Shown one piece after another: positions 56,535 to 64,000 of a DNA stretch of 64,000 bases. The first letter of the stretch is position 1. Each line of letters starts with the position of its first letter. The position numbers were made by a program, and so were the translations under genes. The DNA is from Skermania sp. ID1734 (GTDB lineage: Bacteria > Actinomycetota > Actinomycetes > Mycobacteriales > Mycobacteriaceae): assembly GCF_007489285.1 (NCBI RefSeq), contig NZ_VLIY01000012.1, positions 1-64,000 of the forward strand, read 5' to 3'. The notes beneath the pieces are model-generated. The model was not told where the DNA came from. It saw only the letters and a list, made by a program, of their open reading frames with translations, and did no database searches.

Positions 56535-57536
56535 TCACACAACGCCCGGTATCGCCCTAATCGTGCCGACCCGGGCGCCGCCACCGAAAACCGGCTGCGC
56601 GGCGAGGTCCGCCTGCTCCTCCGACCAACCCACACCGATCCGGCGCAGGACCGCGGCGGCCAGTGGCAGCCGCGCGCGCTCATGACCGTCGTCGATCTTG
56701 AAGGCGAAAGCCGTCCCGTCACCTAGGGCGCCCGCGTGGACGCCGTCGGCGCCGGACTTGCAGGTCAATCCGGGTATTGCGGTCATCAACCGGAGGTCGT
56801 CGCGGTCGGTTCCGGAGATCACCAGCGGGTGTGCGCGAATGGCATCGGCTACGGTCCGTTCGGCCGATCCGGCCGGCGCGGTGACGATACGTGCATACGC
56901 GCGCGCCAGATTCACCAATGACACCGGCACGATCGGCAGCCCGCACCCGTCTATCCCGAACTCCGTTTCCGGTTCGCCGGTGAGATCGGCGACAGCCGCA
57001 ACGACCGCCTGCTGCATCGGATGGCCCGGATCGGTGTAGGACTCGGTCGGCCAGTCGTTGACGACGCACGTGGCGAGCATCGCGGCATGCTTGCCGGAGC
57101 AGTTCATATACACCGGTCGCCGTGGGGCACCGGCGGCGATGATCGCCGCACGGGCCGCTTCGTTGCCCGGGAGATCCGCCGGACAGCGCAGTTGGTTTTC
57201 CGTGAGACCAAAGCGATCCAGCAGTCGCAGCACCAGGTCGAGGTGGATCGCCTCGCCGTCGTGCGAGGCCGTGGCAATCGCCGCCTCGGCACTGTCGATC
57301 GGCTGAAAACCATTGCGCAGCATTGCAACCGCTTGCATTGGCTTGTTGGTCGAGCGGGGATAGATCGGGGTGTGCACATTGCCGGCCGCGAAAAGCGGGT
57401 CACCGTCGGGGCCGACGATCACGACCGATCCGCGGTGCACGCATTCACGAAAACCGCAGCGGTCGACTTCGACCAGTTCGACGCTGCTTTGTTGCCAACT
57501 CAGTGTCCGATGGTTCGCTCCGATGCGCTCGCTCAC
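56535..57536 (-). CDS. asparaginase, type II (R. etli-like)
   Basis: This protein of 333 residues belongs to the AnsA/asparaginase II family of the Rhizobium etli type: VVIVGPDGDPLFAAGNVHTPIYPRSTNKPMQAVAML, EAAIATASHDGEAIHLDLVLRLL, MNCSGKHAAMLATC, FGIDGCGLPIVPVSL and LTCKSGADGVHAGAL. It would hydrolyse asparagine to aspartate. The GTG at 57536 overlaps the MOSC stop (GTGA). It is the last gene of the ygfZ-MOSC-asparaginase operon. Confidence 0.88.
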   Translation of the reverse strand: MSERIGANHRTLSWQQSSVELVEVDRCGFRECVHRGSVVIVGPDGDPLFAAGNVHTPIYPRSTNKPMQAVAMLRNGFQPIDSAEAAIATASHDGEAIHLDLVLRLLDRFGLTENQLRCPADLPGNEAARAAIIAAGAPRRPVYMNCSGKHAAMLATCVVNDWPTESYTDPGHPMQQAVVAAVADLTGEPETEFGIDGCGLPIVPVSLVNLARAYARIVTAPAGSAERTVADAIRAHPLVISGTDRDDLRLMTAIPGLTCKSGADGVHAGALGDGTAFAFKIDDGHERARLPLAAAVLRRIGVGWSEEQADLAAQPVFGGGARVGTIRAIPGVV

Positions 57537-58183
57537 GCGCGATGCCGCTCTAGGTGGCGTTTCGCACGGTTGAAGGAGTCGGTCGACAGGTCCGGTTGTT
57601 CGGCGAGCAGCAACTCCATCCGTGCGGGATCGGTGCCGTCGAACAGGTCGCGCACGGTGACGCCGTGGGCTGGTGTGTAGTCGATCACGATCTCGTCGCC
57701 CGCTGTGATCGACCCTGTGGTGACCACCCGGAAGTAGGCGCCGGTGTCGCCGCGGGCCGCGAACCGTTTCACCCATTGCCGCTCCTGTGACCACCGGCCG
57801 AAGGTGGCGCACGGGATCCGTGGCGCGGTGACCTCGAGCACCACATCACCGATGCGCCAGTGAGCGCCGACGACGGCGTCGCTGACCGCCAGTCCGCTGA
57901 TGCGCAGATTCTCGCCGAACCAGCCGGCGGGCAGCGCACGGCCCAGTTCGGTACCCCAGCGCTGCGCATCATCCTCGGCGTACGCGTAGACGGCCTGGTC
58001 GAGGCCGCCGTGGTTCTTCGTGTCGCAGACGTGGTCGCCGGCCAGGCCGAGCGGTTGCACCTCGACCGGGCCGGTCACGGGCCGTTTGTCGATGGCCGTC
58101 GTCTCCACTGGTCGGCCGATGTTCGGCAGGTCGGCGTACACCACACACACCGCATCCAGGCGGCCAATTGTCGCAGGGCTCAT
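57533..58183 (-). CDS. MOSC-domain protein (YiiM-like)
   Basis: This 216-residue protein has the MOSC beta-barrel: KRPVTGPVEVQPLGLAGDHVCDTKNHGGLDQAVYAYAEDDAQRW, GWFGENLRISGL and PRIPCATFGRW with the conserved cysteine. Such proteins handle molybdenum-cofactor sulfur or reduce N-hydroxylated compounds. It overlaps both neighbours by 4 bases. Confidence 0.88.
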   Translation of the reverse strand: MSPATIGRLDAVCVVYADLPNIGRPVETTAIDKRPVTGPVEVQPLGLAGDHVCDTKNHGGLDQAVYAYAEDDAQRWGTELGRALPAGWFGENLRISGLAVSDAVVGAHWRIGDVVLEVTAPRIPCATFGRWSQERQWVKRFAARGDTGAYFRVVTTGSITAGDEIVIDYTPAHGVTVRDLFDGTDPARMELLLAEQPDLSTDSFNRAKRHLERHRA

Positions 58184-59310
58184 CGGCCGCGCAACCGGTC
58201 GACGGCGGCACGGCCGGCCTGCACGTCGTCATAGTGTGGCACCGACTCCGGATCGATCGAGGCGGCGCACGGCCCGACGGTGAGCGCGGTGTCGAGCGGA
58301 ACTGTGCGCTTCACCAGTCCGAGCGCGATCGGCCCGAGTTCGTAGTGGTCGATGATCGTGCCCACCCGCCCGACACTTCGTCCGGCGGCGAGGATCGGCT
58401 CACCCGACTCCGGGCGGCCATCCGCGGAACCGTCGAGATGCAACAGCACGAGGTGTCGCGGCGGGCGGCCGAGATTATGTACCCGCGCAACCGTCTCCTG
58501 GCCTCGGTAGCAGCCCTTGTTCAGGTGCACCGCACCGGACTGCTCGATGCCCCCGATCCAGCCGACCTCATGCGGAATTGTGCGATCGTCGGTGTCCAGT
58601 CCCGCCCGCGGTCGAGCTGCGGCAACCCGCAGCGCCTCGAACGCCCACATCCCTGCCGGCTTCGCGCCGGCCGAGACAAGTTTGTCGAACCAGCGCTGCA
58701 GGTCTGCACGGGGAACCAGCAGGTCGAACGAATCGGTGGTCGGCCACGGCATCCGGCGCACGAAGCCGCCGCCGGGCAGTGCCAGCGCCTGATATTGCTG
58801 TTGCGGAAGTTCCTCGAGTACACCGCCGCTGGCGGCGACGAGCGCATCGCGGCTGTCCGGACCGAGCATGGTCAAGACCGCATAGTCGCCGCGGACGGGC
58901 TCGGCCTTCGACCAGAACACCATTCGCTGCAGGAACGACAGCAGCGCCGGGCCGGTGGCCGCCTCCGTGTCGATCCACACGGTGGAATCGAGCTCGGTGA
59001 GCACGAAGTGGTGTTCGACGCGGCCGTTGGCGTCGAGGCTCAGATTCTCCGCCGAAGTGCCGTCGATCAGATCGGCGATGTGCTGGCTGGAAATGGTGTG
59101 CAACCAGGACAGTCGACCTTCGCCGGTGATCGAGATGACGAACCGGTTCGACCGGTCGATCACCGCAACGGATTCCGTTGCGGCACGCTGCTCGCGGAAC
59201 GGGTCACCGTAGTGCCAGGCGACCGATGCGTCGACCGACCCCGGCGCACCGGCAACCGCTCCCGCCGTCGCGAGCAGCGGGCTCGAGTACGCGAGCACGG
59301 AATCGGCCAC
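58180..59310 (-). CDS. ygfZ: YgfZ/GcvT-like folate-binding protein
   Basis: This 376-residue tetrahydrofolate-binding protein supports iron-sulfur enzyme maturation or repair. The signature KGCYRGQETVARV is complete, including the reactive cysteine; N-terminal GcvT-like RFVISITGEGRLSWLHTISSQHI is clear. It corresponds to Rv0811c. The GTG lies 6 bases after TAGAAT (59317-59322). It heads the operon with MOSC and asparaginase and is divergent from the lyase-like gene. Confidence 0.9.
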   Translation of the reverse strand: MADSVLAYSSPLLATAGAVAGAPGSVDASVAWHYGDPFREQRAATESVAVIDRSNRFVISITGEGRLSWLHTISSQHIADLIDGTSAENLSLDANGRVEHHFVLTELDSTVWIDTEAATGPALLSFLQRMVFWSKAEPVRGDYAVLTMLGPDSRDALVAASGGVLEELPQQQYQALALPGGGFVRRMPWPTTDSFDLLVPRADLQRWFDKLVSAGAKPAGMWAFEALRVAAARPRAGLDTDDRTIPHEVGWIGGIEQSGAVHLNKGCYRGQETVARVHNLGRPPRHLVLLHLDGSADGRPESGEPILAAGRSVGRVGTIIDHYELGPIALGLVKRTVPLDTALTVGPCAASIDPESVPHYDDVQAGRAAVDRLRGR

Positions 59311-59316
59311 CGGCCC

Positions 59317-59376
59317 ATTCTATGGGTGCCCGCGAAAATGAGAGGTCGGCGGTGTTGGCGGCCACCGCACTACCCT
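59317..59376. promoter_or_regulatory. divergent leaderless promoters of ygfZ and the lyase-like gene
   Basis: TAGAAT on minus (59317-59322) is 6 bases before the ygfZ GTG; TACCCT on plus (59371-59376) is 6 bases before the ATG at 59383. No ribosome site is visible for either gene. Confidence 0.5.
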
Positions 59377-59382
59377 TGGGGC

Positions 59383-60243
59383 ATGGGCGAGGCAGTACTG
59401 GTGACATTGGACGGTGCGACGCACGATCCGGATTCGCCGCTGTTGTGCGCCGACGACATGGCCGCCGTGCGCGGCGACGGCATCTTCGAGACGGTCCTGG
59501 TCCGGGACGGCAAACCATGCACTCTCGAACTGCACTTGGCCCGGTTGTCCAAGTCAGCGGAGGCGCTCGAACTGCCGCCCCCGGATCTGGTCAAATGGCG
59601 GGCGGCTGCCCAGGGTGCCGCAAAGCGGTGGGGAACCGATGCCGACGGCATGATGCGCTGGGTTTACAGCCGCGGCCGCGAGAGCGGTGGGGAGCCAACG
59701 GCGTTCGTCACGGTGGCTGCCGTGCCCGAGCGCATTCTGCGGGCGCGCGTCGACGGTGTCTCGGCGATGACGCTCGACCGAGGCTATTCGGTGGAGGCCG
59801 CAGCGTCCGCACCCTGGCTGTTGCTCGGCGCAAAGACGTTGTCCTACGCCACAAACATGGCCGCTATCCGGTTTGCCCACCGGTGTGGTGCCGACGACGT
59901 CATCTATGTCAGCCGGGAAAGGCGGGTGCTGGAGGGGCCACGGTCGACGGTGGTCATTGCCCGCGGCAAGACATTGGTCACTCCGCCCACCAAGTTCGGA
60001 ATCCTGGCCGGGACCACACAGCGGGCCTTGTTCGAGGTGGCCGAGGCGAAGGGTTACGCGTGTGAATACGCGTCGCTGGTACCTGCCGACTTGATCCTGG
60101 CCGACGGCGTCTGGCTGCTGTCGAGCGTGACGTTGGCCGCACGGGTGCACACCCTCGACGGACTGGCGCTACCGCGTCCTACCTTGGAAAAGGAGCTTCC
60201 GGCGCTGGTCGATATCGCGGTCGCCGAGGTCGGCTCCGCCTGA
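59383..60243 (+). CDS. aminodeoxychorismate lyase-like PLP enzyme (Rv0812-like)
   Basis: This 286-residue fold-type IV PLP enzyme has DDMAAVRGDGIFETVLVRDGKPCTLELHLARL, the Schiff-base lysine in LLLGAKTLSYATNMAAIRFA, and TPPTKFGILAGTTQRALFEVA. It would make p-aminobenzoate from aminodeoxychorismate (folate route) or act as a D-amino or branched-chain transaminase; the sequence does not decide. The neighbouring folate-binding ygfZ fits folate metabolism. It begins with ATG 6 bases after TACCCT. Confidence 0.88.
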   Translation: MGEAVLVTLDGATHDPDSPLLCADDMAAVRGDGIFETVLVRDGKPCTLELHLARLSKSAEALELPPPDLVKWRAAAQGAAKRWGTDADGMMRWVYSRGRESGGEPTAFVTVAAVPERILRARVDGVSAMTLDRGYSVEAAASAPWLLLGAKTLSYATNMAAIRFAHRCGADDVIYVSRERRVLEGPRSTVVIARGKTLVTPPTKFGILAGTTQRALFEVAEAKGYACEYASLVPADLILADGVWLLSSVTLAARVHTLDGLALPRPTLEKELPALVDIAVAEVGSA

Positions 60244-60259
60244 TTGTGACCGCCAACTC

Positions 60260-60308
60260 TTGACCGGACTACTACCCTTTGTAGTAGATAGCTGCCAACG
60301 GTGGCAGC
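60260..60308 (+). promoter_or_regulatory. cydA promoter with two dyads
   Basis: A near-consensus -35 TTGACC (60260-60265) is followed by the dyad CTACTACCCTTTGTAGTAG (60269-60287; 7-base arms, 5-base centre), then by GCTGCCA-ACGG-TGGCAGC (60291-60308). The first dyad resembles the TACTAC...GTAGTA operator known for BlaI/MecI-family repressors. It sits where the -35/-10 spacer and -10 would be, a repressor position. The second could be a hairpin in the leader or a second operator. Confidence 0.6.
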
Positions 60309-60329
60309 GCCCGACCGGTAGGAGCGGCA

Positions 60330-61811
60330 GTGAGCGCCCTGGACCTCTCCCGTTGGCAGTTCGGCATCACCACCGTCTACCACTTCATCTTCGTGCCGCT
60401 CACCATCGGTCTGGCCCCGCTCGTGGCCGTCATGCAGACCGTGTGGGTGGCCACCGGCAAGCAGCAGTGGTATCGCCTGACCAAGTTCTTTGGCAAGCTG
60501 TTCCTCATCAACTTCGCCATCGGCGTGGCCACCGGAATCGTGCAGGAATTTCAGTTCGGCATGAACTGGAGCGAATACTCCCGTTTCGTCGGTGACGTGT
60601 TCGGTGCGCCGTTGGCGCTCGAGGGACTCGTGGCCTTCTTCCTGGAGTCGACATTCCTGGGCCTGTGGATTTTCGGCTGGGGGCGGCTACCCAAACTTGT
60701 GCACCTGGCGACGATTTGGCTGGTTGCTATCGGTGTCAACGCATCGGCGTACTTCATCATTGCCGCCAACTCGTTCATGCAGCACCCCGTCGGGGCTCGG
60801 TTCAATCCGGAAACGAAACGCGCCGAGTTGGTGAGCATTTGGGCGCTGCTGACCAATAACACTGCGCTGGCGGCATTTCCGCATGCCGTGGCGGGAGCGT
60901 TCCTGACCGCCGGAACATTCGTGGCCGGCATCGCGGGATGGTGGATGGTGCGCAATGCGCGCAAGGTCTCCACCGCCGAGCCCGACCATGACGCCGTTCT
61001 CGATGCCCGCACGATGTGGCGGCCCGTTGCGCGCCTGAGCATGTGTGTGATCGCGATAGCCGCCGTTGCCCTGGTGTTCACCGGTGACGTGCAGGGCAAG
61101 CTGATGTTCGAGCAGCAACCGATGAAGATGGCCTCGGCAGAGTCGTTGTGCCACAGCGAAACCGACCCCGACTTCTCGGTACTGACCGTTGGCACACACA
61201 ACAACTGCGACAGCGTCGTCCACCTCATCGAGGTGCCCGGAGTGTTGTCCTGGCTGGCCAAAGGCCAGTTCTCGGGCGTGCATCTCGACGGCGTTCAGGA
61301 CTTGCAACATCAGTACAACCAGAAATACGGCATCGGCGACTACCGGCCGAATCTCTTTGTCACATACTGGTCTTTCCGGGTCATGATCGGATTGTCCGCG
61401 GGCTCCATCCTGCTGGCCATGGCCGGGCTATGGCTGACCCGCCGGGGACGGGTGCCGCATCAGCGTTGGTTCGGCTGGCTGTGCCTCGCCGCGGTGCCGA
61501 CTCCATTTCTGGCCAACATCGCCGGTTGGGTGTTCACCGAAATGGGCCGCCAGCCGTGGGTGGTGGCGCCGAATCCGACCGGGGTGGATCAAATTCGGTT
61601 GATGGTGAGCCAGGCGGTGTCCGATCACCACTTCGGCACCGTGCTGACGTCGCTGCTCGCATTCACGCTCGTGTACGCCGGTTTGGCGGTGGTCTGGATG
61701 ACGTTGCTGCGTCGGTATGTCGAGGCGGGCCCGTCCGAACACGACCGTCATCCACCGGGTGAGATCCCCGAGGAAGCAGATAAGCCCCAACAGCTTTCGT
61801 TCGCGTACTAG
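60330..61811 (+). CDS. cydA: cytochrome bd quinol oxidase subunit I
   Basis: This 493-residue membrane protein is the catalytic subunit of cytochrome bd oxidase. The heme-ligand His18 is in TTVYHFIFVPLTIG, followed by FQFGMNWSEYSRFVGDVFGAPLALEGLVAFFLESTFLG and the menaquinol-site signature TEMGRQPWVV. About nine membrane segments are visible. The Q loop is of the short type. The GTG follows TAGGAG. It is the first gene of cydABD(C), under two promoter dyads. Confidence 0.95.
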   Translation: MSALDLSRWQFGITTVYHFIFVPLTIGLAPLVAVMQTVWVATGKQQWYRLTKFFGKLFLINFAIGVATGIVQEFQFGMNWSEYSRFVGDVFGAPLALEGLVAFFLESTFLGLWIFGWGRLPKLVHLATIWLVAIGVNASAYFIIAANSFMQHPVGARFNPETKRAELVSIWALLTNNTALAAFPHAVAGAFLTAGTFVAGIAGWWMVRNARKVSTAEPDHDAVLDARTMWRPVARLSMCVIAIAAVALVFTGDVQGKLMFEQQPMKMASAESLCHSETDPDFSVLTVGTHNNCDSVVHLIEVPGVLSWLAKGQFSGVHLDGVQDLQHQYNQKYGIGDYRPNLFVTYWSFRVMIGLSAGSILLAMAGLWLTRRGRVPHQRWFGWLCLAAVPTPFLANIAGWVFTEMGRQPWVVAPNPTGVDQIRLMVSQAVSDHHFGTVLTSLLAFTLVYAGLAVVWMTLLRRYVEAGPSEHDRHPPGEIPEEADKPQQLSFAY

Positions 61812-61820
61812 GAGGGTGAG

Positions 61821-62836
<1,016 letters not shown>

Positions 62837-62840
<4 letters not shown>

Positions 62841-64000
62841 GCGCACCGATCGACCCGCGACTGTGGCGGTACTCCAAGAGCGCCCGCGGATACCTTGCTG
62901 CCTCGGTGGCCATTTCGATGGTCAACGTGGCGGCAACGGTCGTCGCGGGAATTCTCATCGGCACGGTGCTGGCCGGCCTCATCACCGATCCTCAGCGACG
63001 GTCGATATGGGCATGGCAGCCCGAATTGATCTTGCTGGCAGCTGCTTTCGTGATTCGCGTCGTAGCCGCATGGTTGCAGGCCCGGCTTGGCCAGCGTGCC
63101 GCCGCCCGCACGGTGGCCGAGTTGAATGTCGACCTGCTGTGTGCGGCGGGACGGCTGCCGACGCGCGAACTCGACACTCGGCGAGCCGAACTGGAGACCG
63201 TCGCCACGGTAGGCACCGCCGCACTGCGCCCGTACCTCGCGGGTTACGTGCCGGCGTTGTTCCTGGCCTTGCTGGCCCCGCCCGTGGTCGTCATCGCGAT
63301 CGCGTGGCAAGACCTGATCTCCGCGGCCATCGTGGCGGCGACACTGCCGCTGATTCCAATCTTCATGGTGCTCATCGGCCTACTGACGCGGGGACGTTCG
63401 CAGCGCACGTTGGCGGCGATGACCCAGTTGTCGGCGATGACCCTCGATTTGCTCGCGGGGCTGCCGACGCTTGTCGCACTCGGCCGGGAGCGAGAGCCGC
63501 GGCGGCGGGTGCGCGACCTGGCCATGTCACACGCCCGGCGGGCAATGTCAGCGCTGCGCGTCGCGTTCCTCTCGTCCATGGTGTTGGAACTGCTCGCGAC
63601 ACTGTCGGTCGCTCTTGTGGCCGTCGGGATCGGATTGCGGCTGGTCTTCGGCGAAATGACGTTGCACGCCGGTCTGATTGCGTTGATTCTGGCCCCGGAA
63701 GCATATCTGCCGCTGCGCATCGTGGGGGAGAAGTTCCATGCAGCGCAAGACGGTACCGCGGCCGCCGAGAAGGCGTTCGAAACCCTCGACGCCGCGCCGG
63801 TGAACGATGCTCGGTCGAAAGGGTTGCGCCCCAACGGCGCCTCGATGAATATCGAAATCGAATCCCTCAGCGTCGCCGGTCGCGACGGTTGGGCGCCCTA
63901 CCAGCTCAGCGCGTCAATACCGTCCGGTGCGCTCACGGTGCTGACCGGTCTGAACGGTGCAGGCAAGTCGACCGCGTTGCGTGTGTTGCTGGGCCTCGAG
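62837..64000 (+). CDS. cydD: ABC transporter CydD, N-terminal part (cut by the window end)
   Basis: The frame is open from the ATG at 62837 to the end of the window (388 codons). It has about six membrane segments, with conserved loops such as ALGRERE, then the nucleotide-binding domain with Walker A GLNGAGKST (residues 371-379). CydDC exports thiols (cysteine, glutathione-type) needed to assemble cytochrome bd. The remaining ATPase motifs and cydC are outside the window. It overlaps cydB by 4 bases. Confidence 0.92.

Overview
The window is high-GC, densely coded DNA from a mycobacterium or close relative. It carries a complete mce4 operon beside KstR-type cholesterol genes, PhoP/PhoR, OtsA, several genes that in Mycobacterium tuberculosis lie in the Rv0756c-Rv0812 region, and gene starts preceded directly by a TANNNT -10 box (leaderless style). 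Gene order differs from M. tuberculosis: a block like Rv3489-Rv3506 plus echA19/fadD19 is joined to a block like Rv0756c-Rv0812 and then to cydABD. A non-tuberculous, environmental species is likely; the species cannot be named from this sequence.

Layout. (1) 1-217: broken-off end of an IS256-family insertion sequence. (2) 689-9542: cholesterol side-chain catabolism: echA19, fadD19, a nitronate monooxygenase, fadD17-fadE27-fadE26 on the other strand, ferredoxin fdxD and a short-chain dehydrogenase. Five KstR-like operators lie between 1552 and 10004. (3) 10067-20066: the sterol importer yrbE4AB-mce4ABCDEF plus two Mce-associated genes, most joined by 4-base stop/start overlaps. (4) 20081-25679: otsA, a small unknown gene, an alpha/beta hydrolase, an orphan MbtH-like gene, an NTF2/SnoaL-fold gene, tRNA-Thr(UGU), a stretch with decayed sequence, a hicA-hicB toxin-antitoxin pair and lemA. 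(5) 25738-26085: an unannotated, hairpin-rich region closed by a long-range stem and followed by a terminator, a candidate structured RNA. (6) 26110-33033: a decapeptide-repeat protein, phoP-phoR, a HIT protein and two membrane glycosyltransferases. (7) 33039-56116: the purine genes purD, purB, purC, purS, purQ, purL, purF and purM, interleaved with peptidases (M23, oligopeptidase B, M18), HIT, glutathione peroxidase, MBL hydrolase, Uma2 and regulators. (8) 56200-60243: DUF3073, asparaginase-MOSC-ygfZ operon, and a divergent aminodeoxychorismate lyase-like gene. (9) 60330-64000: cydA-cydB-cydD (cut by the window end), with two dyads in the promoter.

How it fits together. Mce4 imports sterols, and the echA19/fadD19/fadD17/fadE26-27/dehydrogenase set shortens the side chain. 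The KstR-like sites overlap the -10 boxes, so one repressor could release import and degradation together. PhoPR next to envelope glycosyltransferases and the M23 peptidase suggests an envelope module. The purine genes make up most of the IMP pathway. The most unusual items are the candidate structured RNA (25738-26085), a roughly 30-residue in-frame repetitive insertion in PurB, a 46-bp perfect palindrome that forms the end of fadD17, a 15-unit decapeptide-repeat protein beside phoPR, and a BlaI-like dyad at the cydA promoter.
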